Positions 42,806 through 50,298 of a DNA stretch of 64,000 nt are shown here, piece after piece. Position numbers and translations under genes: made by a program. The first letter of the stretch is position 1. Every line of letters begins with the position of its first letter. The stretch comes from Flavipsychrobacter sp. (GTDB lineage: Bacteria > Bacteroidota > Bacteroidia > Chitinophagales > Chitinophagaceae). A model generated the notes under the pieces. That model was not told the origin of the DNA and did not search any database. It was given only the letters and a program-made list of their open reading frames with translations. Location of the stretch: positions 1 to 64,000 of the forward strand of contig JAWKLD010000002.1 of NCBI GenBank assembly GCA_041392855.1. The letters run 5' to 3'.

Positions 42806-43420
42806 TTATTTTTCCTTCTGCTCAGTCGTTCCTTCCTTTTCTGTGATTTTATTCAACCCTTCTATCACATCGTTGGTGATGTCATGCGCACCATCTGCCC
42901 ATAGGATAGTCTTTACAGAGTTGCTATACGGAAGGATATAATCGTATTTATGGTCTTTATTATATGCTGCAAAGAAATCGTCTAATCTTTTCTGAAAACC
43001 TTTCTGAAACTTCTCCTGATCTTTCAACAACTCTTCTGTCATAGAGGCTTCTCTAGTCTTCAAACTCTGATCCATTTGATAGATCTGTTTTTCTGCTGCC
43101 TCAGCTTCTGCCTGACTTGTAAATGCCCCAGACTGAGCTTTACGTTGGAAAGCAACATATTTATCTTGTAATTTTTGCTGAGACTTACGAAGTTCAGCAC
43201 TCATTTTCTCTTGGCGCTGCTCAAGGTCTTCCATTTTAGCTTTTAAGTATACGTCTTGTGCCTCCAAAGAGTCTATATTAACAAAAGCGATCGTCAAGCC
43301 GCCTTTATCTTCATTAGAGGTATTTACCGTAGCTTTTTCTCCTCCAGAGAATTTCATACCAAAGAGTACGATAACACCAACAAAGGCTAAAGCGCTTAAT
43401 ATTGTTGAGATATTTTTCAT
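42806..43420 (-). CDS. OmpH/Skp-family periplasmic chaperone
   Basis: A 204-residue protein: an N-terminal membrane or signal segment (ILSALAFVGVIVLFGMKF), then IAFVNIDSLEAQDVYLKAKMEDLEQRQEKMSAELRKSQQKLQDKYVAFQRKAQSG, a long coiled hairpin with KDQEKFQKGFQKRLDDFFAAYNKDHKYDYILPYS. This is the Skp jellyfish fold that holds unfolded outer-membrane proteins. It keeps its N-terminal anchor, as the signal lacks a clear cleavage site. Own promoter box at 43456-43463. Confidence 0.9.
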   Translation of the reverse strand: MKNISTILSALAFVGVIVLFGMKFSGGEKATVNTSNEDKGGLTIAFVNIDSLEAQDVYLKAKMEDLEQRQEKMSAELRKSQQKLQDKYVAFQRKAQSGAFTSQAEAEAAEKQIYQMDQSLKTREASMTEELLKDQEKFQKGFQKRLDDFFAAYNKDHKYDYILPYSNSVKTILWADGAHDITNDVIEGLNKITEKEGTTEQKEK

Positions 43421-43455
43421 CTATTTAATGTTTACTGATAATTACAAGGTTGACA

Positions 43456-43463
43456 CAAAAGTA
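43456..43463 (-). promoter_or_regulatory. -7 promoter box of the OmpH/Skp gene
   Basis: TACTTTTG on the minus strand matches TAnnTTTG; the start codon (43420) is 35 bases downstream. Confidence 0.45.
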
Positions 43464-43507
43464 ATATCTATTAACTAGCATATCTATAATAGTTTCTTAA
43501 AAAGTAT

Positions 43508-43528
43508 GGGTAATCCTAAAGATTACCC
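43508..43528 (-). terminator. Terminator after the second TonB gene
   Basis: GGGTAATC / GATTACCC forms an 8-bp stem with a 5-base loop; on the minus strand it is followed closely by CTTTTT. It lies 26 bases after the TonB-like gene's stop. Confidence 0.6.
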
Positions 43529-43554
43529 ACTTATTACATTTCATGTAGGAGCAT

Positions 43555-44364
43555 TTACTGCAGTTGAAAACTGATTGGCAGTGTAAAATAAACCTTTACT
43601 GGAGTTCCATTTTGGCTACCTGGTTTCCATTTAGGCATAGCGCTTACCACTCTTACGGCTTCTTCTTCAAGCCCTCCGCCCAACACTCTGTTACCCACAG
43701 CTTTAGCACTTGATATACTACCATCTTCATTAACTACGAACTCTACCATTACACGTCCATCTATATTGTTATCTCTAGCCATAGTTGGGTAACTAATATG
43801 CTTGTTTAGATATGCCATTAAATCATACTCAGCAGCAGGCATATTGGCTACATATTTAGGAATTTCTACCTCCTTTGTCTCCGTACCAAGCACTTCTCCC
43901 TTACCTGTACCTACTATTGATACATCTATATCTGTACTATCACCGTCAATATTTTTATTACCTACTACAGCATTTTTCAATTCATCTTGCTCTGGTGGTT
44001 TTTCATCTTCTTTCACTTCATTATCCTTAGTTATTACAGGAGGGGTATTTTTAACCGTCTTCACTTCTTGTTTCTTTTGCGCTGGAGGTTTCACTTCTTT
44101 TACTGGAGGTTTTACTTCAGGAATAGAAACTATTAAATCACAAATAGTAGTCTCTATCATCCTTGGGTTATCTTTTACTTCAACTGGCGTTTTACCTATA
44201 ACAGAGTAGGTAATAATAGAGATACACAAACCTAGTATGACAGCCATAGATCTTGCATATCGCTTGTCTTGGCTTTTTCGTAACGCATAGCCACCATAGC
44301 CTTTATTACGACCATCAAATAAAATGTCTAAGTAATCGCTTTGCAAAATTTTGTTCTTTTTCAT
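43555..44364 (-). CDS. TonB-family energy transducer (second paralogue)
   Basis: A 269-residue protein with N-terminal SDYLDILFDGRNKGYGGYALRKSQDKRYARSM before a membrane segment (VILGLCISIITYSVI), a Pro/Lys/Glu-rich periplasmic stretch (VKPPVKEVKPPAQKK) and the TonB C-terminal domain (YPTMARDNNIDGRVMVEFVVNEDGSISSAKAVGNRVLGGGLEEEAVRVVSAMPKWKPGSQNG). It passes proton-motive energy to TonB-dependent receptors. ATG at 44364 matches the paralogue's start. It resembles the TonB encoded just upstream but with a shorter Pro region and lower Pro content. Confidence 0.93.
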   Translation of the reverse strand: MKKNKILQSDYLDILFDGRNKGYGGYALRKSQDKRYARSMAVILGLCISIITYSVIGKTPVEVKDNPRMIETTICDLIVSIPEVKPPVKEVKPPAQKKQEVKTVKNTPPVITKDNEVKEDEKPPEQDELKNAVVGNKNIDGDSTDIDVSIVGTGKGEVLGTETKEVEIPKYVANMPAAEYDLMAYLNKHISYPTMARDNNIDGRVMVEFVVNEDGSISSAKAVGNRVLGGGLEEEAVRVVSAMPKWKPGSQNGTPVKVYFTLPISFQLQ

Positions 44365-44466
44365 AATAAGGTCTTTGTAAATAAGATGCACGAAAAAGAA
44401 TATTACATAGCATTTCTATACATTTTTTGTCATCAAACTATCATTTCACTTTTACATCACAAATGC

Positions 44467-44497
44467 AAAAAGGCTACTCTATTGAGTAGCCTTTTAT
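44467..44497. terminator. Terminator between the two TonB genes
   Basis: AAAAGGCTACTC / GAGTAGCCTTTT is a perfect 12-bp stem with loop TATT, with A- and T-runs on both sides. It lies between the TonB paralogues, 20 bases after the stop of the upstream one, so the second is probably expressed separately or by partial read-through. Confidence 0.88.
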
Positions 44498-44517
44498 ATC
44501 AAAATTGTTATTTCAAA

Positions 44518-45318
44518 TTATTCTAAGCGGAAAGAGATCGGCAATGTAAAGTAAACCTTTACTGCACGTCCATTTTGTTTTCCAGGCTTCCATTTTGGCA
44601 TCTTATTAACCACACGTAGTGCTTCTTCTTCAAGCCCTCCACCTAGTCTACGATTACCCATGATCTTAGCTCCTGAGATACCTCCGTCTTCGTTAACAAC
44701 GAACTGTACGATAACACGACCTGAGATATTATTCTCCTTTGCTTGAGGTGGATAATTAATATTCTTGCTTAAGTAAGCCGTCACATCGTATGGAGATTCC
44801 GGCATTTGTTCCACGTACTTCAATATCTGTGGTGGTGGCGGAGCTTCAACTACACCATCTCCTTCATCTACTATACCTGGATCAATTGCATCTGGATCAC
44901 CTTCCACTGTTTCCAAACCAGCAGAAGCATCTTTAAGATCTTCTTGTTCTGGTGGTTTCTCCTCCTCTGCCACTTCCTCATCCTTCTTAATTACAGGAGG
45001 AGTGAATTTTACCGTTGGTTTCACCGGTGGCGGCGGTGGTGGTGGTGGCGGCGGTGGTGGTGGCTCATTAGGATCTATTGGCGGTGGCTCTGCTAAAGTA
45101 ACCTCCTGTGTCATTGCTACCTTCACCTTTTCAGCAGGCTTCATACTAGCAACAACAGCAGTACCCGCAGCTATAACACCTAAACCAAGTATTACATAGA
45201 GCGCCCTCATCATCCTTTTCGGATAATTCTTACGAAGCTCATAAGCACCATATTGCTTATTACGACCTTCGTAGACTATATCTAAGTAATCGCTGGATAG
45301 TATTTTATTGATATCCAT
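44518..45318 (-). CDS. tonB: TonB-family energy transducer with polyproline spacer
   Basis: A 266-residue TonB protein: cytoplasmic SSDYLDIVYEGRNKQYGAYELRKNYPKRMMRAL, membrane segment YVILGLGVIAAGTAVVA, a spacer with a run of ten or more prolines broken only once (from about residue 85), acidic linker, and the C-terminal domain ending KWKPGKQNGRAVKVYFTLPISFRLE. It spans the periplasm to contact TonB-dependent outer-membrane receptors. It is the last gene of the exbB, exbD, exbD, tonB operon. Confidence 0.95.
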   Translation of the reverse strand: MDINKILSSDYLDIVYEGRNKQYGAYELRKNYPKRMMRALYVILGLGVIAAGTAVVASMKPAEKVKVAMTQEVTLAEPPPIDPNEPPPPPPPPPPPPPVKPTVKFTPPVIKKDEEVAEEEKPPEQEDLKDASAGLETVEGDPDAIDPGIVDEGDGVVEAPPPPQILKYVEQMPESPYDVTAYLSKNINYPPQAKENNISGRVIVQFVVNEDGGISGAKIMGNRRLGGGLEEEALRVVNKMPKWKPGKQNGRAVKVYFTLPISFRLE

Positions 45319-45372
45319 TGTTTATAATATTTTATTTAAAGATGTTTAAAACAAGATTTTCCATAAATCTTG

Positions 45373-45960
45373 TTATTCTCCAGCCCCTTGCTCGGTAGCG
45401 CTGATAAACTCCCTATCTACATCAGTAATGTCAACAATAGCATATACCCTAACGTCATTGATAGCCATTTCGTCAAGTATGTTTACCATGTCTTCATAAG
45501 TACTGGTACTGTCAGGTTTGATAAGAATAGTAGTTTTATCTTTTTCGCCCAGTTGTCCTTGACGTCTTAGTTTTTCTACTTTCTCTTGTTTATCAATAAT
45601 TACCTTTCTGATACCATCATTAGGATCAAAGTTAGTCACCTGAACATCCGGTGCAGTTTCAGGGTCTGTTCCCATTCCCTCGTAGTAATACACTCTATGT
45701 TTCTTACTTAACAAAACTGTTAAGGCTGTACTTTCTTTGATCTTAGTTTGGTCGTCTTCTTCAATCTTCTCATCGTCAAACGGCATGTTGATCTGCATCG
45801 TCTTTGGTTTAGACAACGTTGTCGTAAACATAAAGAACGTGATCAACAAGAAACCTAAATCCACCATCGGTGTTAAGTCAACACGCGTAGACAGCTTTTT
45901 CGACTTTTTGACCCCAGGACCTTTCTTCCCGCCCTTATCGGCGACTTCCATTTCTGCCAT
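45373..45960 (-). CDS. exbD: ExbD/TolR-family protein (second)
   Basis: A 195-residue protein: basic start (KGPGVKKSKKLSTRVDLTPMVDLGFLLITFFMFTTTL), the single membrane segment with the proton-carrying Asp in PMVDLGFLL, then a periplasmic domain. It forms the TonB-activating complex with ExbB. It is the second of two adjacent ExbD genes, 51 bases after the first, as in many Bacteroidota operons where different ExbD copies are both needed. Confidence 0.93.
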   Translation of the reverse strand: MAEMEVADKGGKKGPGVKKSKKLSTRVDLTPMVDLGFLLITFFMFTTTLSKPKTMQINMPFDDEKIEEDDQTKIKESTALTVLLSKKHRVYYYEGMGTDPETAPDVQVTNFDPNDGIRKVIIDKQEKVEKLRRQGQLGEKDKTTILIKPDSTSTYEDMVNILDEMAINDVRVYAIVDITDVDREFISATEQGAGE

Positions 45961-46011
45961 GGAACTAAGTTTTAAGTTTTATAAATAGTTTTTTCTAATC
46001 TAATATTTCAA

Positions 46012-46665
46012 CTAGCCCTCGCCTTGCTGCTTTCTATAAGCTGCAGACCCTTCAGGCACAGCTTTTAGACCTGTGATCAAGTTGAATTTAAATATCTTCC
46101 ATCCTTTAAGTGTATTGATCACTTTTGCGATATCAGGGTAAGCCGCTTTACCGTCTGCCTTGATAGTGATACGCAATTTAGGATTTGAATATCTAGCTTC
46201 TTTGATCCATAACGCCAGCTCATTTCTGTCAGAGTAATTGGTAGTATCTGTAGGGATACCAGCAGTTACTTTGTCTATTTCAGTTTGCTGGTTACCGTCC
46301 GATCCTAGATAAGCTTTCAATTTATTGAAAGGCACACCTATAGAAGCACCAATTGCGAAATTGGTTTTTTCTTGTTCCGTTAGGTTTAATCCTTTCTGCT
46401 CATCAAGCTTCTCTATCAGTTCTTTACGTACAAGCTTATTATCGATCGTAAAGAATACACGACCATCAGGGTCTACTGTGATCAGCATGATGTCATTATC
46501 AGGTATCGGAATTTCCGAAATTGAATTCGGGGTAACAACCGTTACAGGCTCATCGGGCTTAAATTGTGTAGCCAACATGAAGAAAGTAAGTAGTAGAAAC
46601 GCAACATCACACATCGCTGTCATGTCTACATTCGTACTCTTCCGTGGCATTTTATGCTTTCCCAT
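46012..46665 (-). CDS. exbD: ExbD/TolR-family protein (first)
   Basis: A 217-residue paralogue of the next gene: KHKMPRKSTNVDMTAMCDVAFLLLTFFMLATQF, with the key Asp in AMCDVAFLL, and a periplasmic region (ELALWIKEARYSNPKLRITIKADGKAAYPDIAKVINTLKGWKIFKFNLIT). It lies 76 bases after the ExbB gene on the same strand. Confidence 0.93.
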   Translation of the reverse strand: MGKHKMPRKSTNVDMTAMCDVAFLLLTFFMLATQFKPDEPVTVVTPNSISEIPIPDNDIMLITVDPDGRVFFTIDNKLVRKELIEKLDEQKGLNLTEQEKTNFAIGASIGVPFNKLKAYLGSDGNQQTEIDKVTAGIPTDTTNYSDRNELALWIKEARYSNPKLRITIKADGKAAYPDIAKVINTLKGWKIFKFNLITGLKAVPEGSAAYRKQQGEG

Positions 46666-46741
46666 TGTATATAATTTCTACCTGTTATAAATATGAAGAC
46701 GGGATTCCGCCTTTTTTCCACAACATTTTCGCAAAAAACTA

Positions 46742-47578
46742 TTACTTATAGTTAGATGCGAAGTTTTGAGTTAAAGTGAAACCACTTTCGTCAATACCAA
46801 ATGTGATGTTATCTATAATAGTAGTGTAGAAGTTATATGCAATAATTGCGATAGCTGAAGTACCAATACCTAATGCAGTATTAATAAGTGCCTCAGAGAT
46901 ACCTGCAGCTAGTGCAGCACCATCTGGAGCACCTGCTTCTGCCATTGCCGAGAATGCACGGATCATACCCAATACCGTACCGAATAGACCGATAAGTGTT
47001 GCTACTGATGCAATTGTAGATAAGAATACCATGTTCTTCTCCAAAATTGGTAACTCAAGCGCTGTAGCTTCTTCGATCTCTTTTTGGATACTAGCAATTT
47101 TTTGCTCTGTTTCCAGCTCAGTATCCTTGATCATCTCTTCATACTTGTTAAGACCGTTACGCATTACATTACCTACAGAACCTGCTTGCTTATCGCACTC
47201 AGCTTTTGCAGCATCGATGTTTTTATTTGCAAGATGGTATTGTACTCTACGTACAAACTCACCACCATTTACTTTTCCTTTTGCTTTGAACACGGTCAAA
47301 CCACGCTCAATAACGAAATACAACAATACTAAGAAAGTTGACATCAATATAGGTACAACCCATCCACCTTGATACATAGTACCCATAAGGTTTGCTGGTG
47401 TGTGCATTTCTGCATCTTTAAAGTTAGATGCACTTCCGAAGATAACATGGAAAATAAGCTCTGCTATTGTTATTAGAAGTACAATCACTAAAAAGTTCTT
47501 CATCAAATCGTTCGCCTTCTTAGGTGCACCTGCTTTTGAACCTTGAGGTTTCTTTGCGGCTGTTTTAACATCTGCCAT
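46742..47578 (-). CDS. exbB: ExbB/MotA/TolQ-type proton channel
   Basis: A 278-residue inner-membrane protein with three or four hydrophobic segments (about residues 27-47, 72-92, 180-205 and 222-245). The GLFGTVLGMIRAFSAMAEAG and ALAAGISEALINTALGIGTSAIAIIAYNFY stretches are the MotA/TolQ/ExbB signature. It assembles as a pentamer around ExbD and drives TonB. First gene of the operon, with a very good promoter upstream. Confidence 0.95.
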   Translation of the reverse strand: MADVKTAAKKPQGSKAGAPKKANDLMKNFLVIVLLITIAELIFHVIFGSASNFKDAEMHTPANLMGTMYQGGWVVPILMSTFLVLLYFVIERGLTVFKAKGKVNGGEFVRRVQYHLANKNIDAAKAECDKQAGSVGNVMRNGLNKYEEMIKDTELETEQKIASIQKEIEEATALELPILEKNMVFLSTIASVATLIGLFGTVLGMIRAFSAMAEAGAPDGAALAAGISEALINTALGIGTSAIAIIAYNFYTTIIDNITFGIDESGFTLTQNFASNYK

Positions 47579-47642
47579 AACTCTGTTTTTATTGTTTTTG
47601 GTTTAGTTTATTAATTACTATAATATGAACAATGTGTGCCTA

Positions 47643-47672
47643 CAAAGATATAAGTACACTTTAAAAAAACAA
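47643..47672 (-). promoter_or_regulatory. Promoter of the exbB-exbD-exbD-tonB operon
   Basis: On the minus strand TTG (47672-47670), 19 bases, then TATCTTTG (47650-47643) match the Bacteroidota -33 and -7 boxes at ideal spacing. The leader before ATG 47578 is about 60 bases. Confidence 0.7.
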
Positions 47673-47843
47673 CCAGCGTTTTAGTTTTTTATTGTAAAGT
47701 TAATAGACGTTTACACAGGCGTGACAACTCTCTGACAACCTTCTAAAGCGCTCAATTGTATTGGGTAGCAAAGAAACAGGGAAACCTTCAAATTAGTATC
47801 AGCTATTTATGAAATCTATGGAGTTTATGAAATATTTAAGATT

Positions 47844-47851
47844 TACCTTTG
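47844..47851 (+). promoter_or_regulatory. -7 promoter box of ppa, nearly leaderless
   Basis: TACCTTTG matches TAnnTTTG exactly and ends 6 bases before the ATG at 47858. Transcription would start near 47855, leaving about 3 leader bases. No strong -33 box is visible. Confidence 0.5.
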
Positions 47852-47857
47852 CAGCCA

Positions 47858-48415
47858 ATGAGCAAAAAACACCAATATTTCAACCCATGGCATACGGTTA
47901 GCTATGGAGATAATGTACCGGAAACCGTAAATGCAATAATTGAGATACCTAAAGGATCAAGAGCTAAATATGAGCTTGATAAGGAGACAGGTATGCTGAA
48001 ACTAGACAGAGTATTATACTCATCTCTTTATTACCCAGCTAATTATGGCTTTATACCACAAACCTATTGTGATGATAAAGACCCGCTAGACATATTAGTA
48101 CTATCTCAGATAACTATGCAACCTATGACTTTGGTAGAAGCCAAAATAATAGGTGTAATGCGAATGCTAGACCAAGGTGAGGCTGATGATAAGCTAATAG
48201 CAGTATGTGCCAATGATATGAGTGTTGCACATATTAATGATATTAGTGAGCTACCTTCGTATTTCATTAAAGAAATGCGCCATTTCTTTGAAGAGTATAA
48301 AACATTGGAACAAAAGGTGGTAAAGATCGAAGACTTTCAAGGAGAGCGTTTGGCTAAAAAGATATTACAGCACAGCATCAACGACTATAAAACTATGATA
48401 GCGGCTAATAACTAA
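47858..48415 (+). CDS. ppa: Inorganic pyrophosphatase (family I)
   Basis: A 185-residue soluble enzyme. ATG at 47858 is the start, because the longer frame begins in the promoter box. Family motifs are IEIPKGSRAKYELDKETGMLKLDRVLYSSLYYPANYGFIPQTYCDDKDPLDILVL, the last part carrying the three metal-binding Asp, and later DDKLIAVC. It splits pyrophosphate from biosynthesis. It is followed 5 bases later by a TauE-like gene. Confidence 0.95.
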   Translation: MSKKHQYFNPWHTVSYGDNVPETVNAIIEIPKGSRAKYELDKETGMLKLDRVLYSSLYYPANYGFIPQTYCDDKDPLDILVLSQITMQPMTLVEAKIIGVMRMLDQGEADDKLIAVCANDMSVAHINDISELPSYFIKEMRHFFEEYKTLEQKVVKIEDFQGERLAKKILQHSINDYKTMIAANN

Positions 48416-48420
48416 AACAA

Positions 48421-48798
48421 ATGCGTATGAGTACAGGATATATTATAGGGGTACTACTAATAGGGCTTGCTGCCGGGTTCTTATCGAGCATGGCTGGCGT
48501 AGGCGGCGGTATTGTTATTGTACCCGCTTTGGTATTCTTATTCGGCTTCAATCAAAAGATGGCACAAGGAACCTCTTTTGCCATGCTAGCACTTCCTGTA
48601 GCATTCATTGGCGCATTTAATTATTATAAGGCTGGCGAGGTCAACTGGAAAATTGCCCTAATGCTGGCCAGCACCTTTGTAATTGGAGGCTTCTTTGGCA
48701 GCAAAGTAGCTTTGGGCATAAGCCCAGCAGTATTAAAAAAGTTTTTCGGCATATTATTAATGGTAATAGCCCTTAAATATCTATTTTTTGATAAATAA
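48421..48798 (+). CDS. Half-size TauE/TSUP-family membrane protein
   Basis: A 125-residue protein of four membrane segments with the TSUP repeat: GLAAGFLSSMAGVGGGIVIVPALVFLFGFNQKMAQGTSFAMLALPVAFIGAFNYY. Most TauE/SafE family members are about 250 residues with two such repeats; this has one, so it probably works as a dimer. It may export or import a sulfonate- or organic-anion. It is cotranscribed with ppa and lies 9 bases before asnS. Confidence 0.88.
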   Translation: MRMSTGYIIGVLLIGLAAGFLSSMAGVGGGIVIVPALVFLFGFNQKMAQGTSFAMLALPVAFIGAFNYYKAGEVNWKIALMLASTFVIGGFFGSKVALGISPAVLKKFFGILLMVIALKYLFFDK

Positions 48799-48807
48799 TA
48801 AACAATA

Positions 48808-50241
48808 ATGGCACGCACAAAGATTAAAGACATCTTACAAAGCGAGAAAACAGATTATGCGATCAATGTAAAAGGGTGGGTTCGCTCTTTTCGTAATAAT
48901 CAGTTTATTGCTTTAAATGATGGCTCTTGCATGAGCAATGTACAAGTGGTAATAGATATGGAACAGACAGACGATGCTGTTCTTAATAATATAACTACAG
49001 GTGCTGCTATTAATGTTAATGGTACTGTTATCGCATCTCAAGGTAAAGGGCAAAAAGTAGAGGTAAAAGCTGATAGTATAGAAATACTAGGCACTTGTGA
49101 TGCTGAAGAATATCCGCTACAATTAAAGAATAGGCCAAGCTTAGAATATCTGCGCGAGATCGCACATTTACGTTTCCGTACCAATACTTTCGGAGCAGTA
49201 TTCCGTGTACGTCACTCTTTAGCCTATGCTATTCATAAGTTTTTCAACGATAGAGGTTTTGTGTATTTACACACCCCTATAGTAACTGCCAGTGATGCAG
49301 AGGGTGCAGGTGAAATGTTTAAAGTAACGACGCTACCATTCGACAATACCCCTCGTAATGACGATGGTGCTGTAAATTTCAAGGAAGACTTTTTCGAACG
49401 CGCTACTAACCTAACCGTTAGCGGGCAGCTGGAAGCAGAGCTAGCCGCTATGGCATTGGGTGAGGTATATACTTTCGGACCAACCTTCCGTGCAGAGAAC
49501 TCTAATACTACCCGCCACTTGGCAGAGTTTTGGATGATAGAACCAGAGGTGGCGTTTAACGACCTGAATGACAATGCTGACTTAGCGGAAGACCTTCTGA
49601 AGTATTTGATAAAATACACGCTGGATAACAACCGTGAGGATCTAGAATTCTTACAAGAGCGTTTGGCTAATGAAGAAAAGGGCAAACCTGAAGCAGAGCG
49701 TAGTGAAATGGCTTTGATCGAGAAGCTGGAATTTGTATTGAACAATGATTTTGAGCGCATTACTTACACAGAAGCAATAGATGTATTGATGCAATCAAAA
49801 CCATACAAGAAAAAGAAGTTTAAATACGAAGTGAAATGGGGTATAGATATGCAAAGTGAGCATGAGCGCTACCTTGTTGAAAAACACTTTAAAAAGCCCG
49901 TTGTAGTTACCGACTATCCTAAAGACATCAAAGCATTCTACATGCGCCAAAACGATGATGGTAAAACTGTAGCTGCAATGGATATATTAGCACCTGGCAT
50001 TGGTGAAATAGTAGGAGGCTCTCAACGTGAGGAGCGTTTAGATAAACTAACCCAACGTATGAATGAGATGGACATACCAACGGACGAGATGTACTGGTAT
50101 TTAGACACTCGCAAATTTGGTACTGCACCACATGCCGGTTTTGGGTTAGGTTTTGAGCGTATGGTACTATTTGTTACTGGCATGACCAATATCCGCGACG
50201 TAATACCTTTCCCTCGTACTCCGGGTAACGCAGAGTTTTAA
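48808..50241 (+). CDS. asnS: Asparaginyl-tRNA synthetase
   Basis: A 477-residue class II synthetase: an N-terminal OB-fold anticodon-binding domain (GWVRSFRNNQFIALNDGSCMSNVQVVI), motif 2 (TFRAENSNTTRHLAEFWMIEPE) and motif 3 (GFGLGFERMVLFVTGMTNIRDVIPFPRTPG). It charges tRNA-Asn. The FPRTPGNA end distinguishes it from AspRS. It follows the TauE-like gene by 9 bases and ends at a strong terminator. Confidence 0.97.
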   Translation: MARTKIKDILQSEKTDYAINVKGWVRSFRNNQFIALNDGSCMSNVQVVIDMEQTDDAVLNNITTGAAINVNGTVIASQGKGQKVEVKADSIEILGTCDAEEYPLQLKNRPSLEYLREIAHLRFRTNTFGAVFRVRHSLAYAIHKFFNDRGFVYLHTPIVTASDAEGAGEMFKVTTLPFDNTPRNDDGAVNFKEDFFERATNLTVSGQLEAELAAMALGEVYTFGPTFRAENSNTTRHLAEFWMIEPEVAFNDLNDNADLAEDLLKYLIKYTLDNNREDLEFLQERLANEEKGKPEAERSEMALIEKLEFVLNNDFERITYTEAIDVLMQSKPYKKKKFKYEVKWGIDMQSEHERYLVEKHFKKPVVVTDYPKDIKAFYMRQNDDGKTVAAMDILAPGIGEIVGGSQREERLDKLTQRMNEMDIPTDEMYWYLDTRKFGTAPHAGFGLGFERMVLFVTGMTNIRDVIPFPRTPGNAEF

Positions 50242-50266
50242 TCAACTGATTTTAAAAATATAGAGT

Positions 50267-50298
50267 ACTCCCTGCTATTATTTTAGCAGGGAGTTTTT
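50267..50298. terminator. Terminator of asnS, convergent junction
   Basis: ACTCCCTGCTA / TAGCAGGGAGT is a perfect 11-bp stem with a 6-base loop, followed by TTTTATC. It lies between asnS and the convergent T9SS protein gene. Confidence 0.9.

Noticed and set aside
45002..45199. Gly-rich plus-strand frame opposite the TonB polyproline region
   Set aside because: It is just the complement of CCN proline codons read as GGN.
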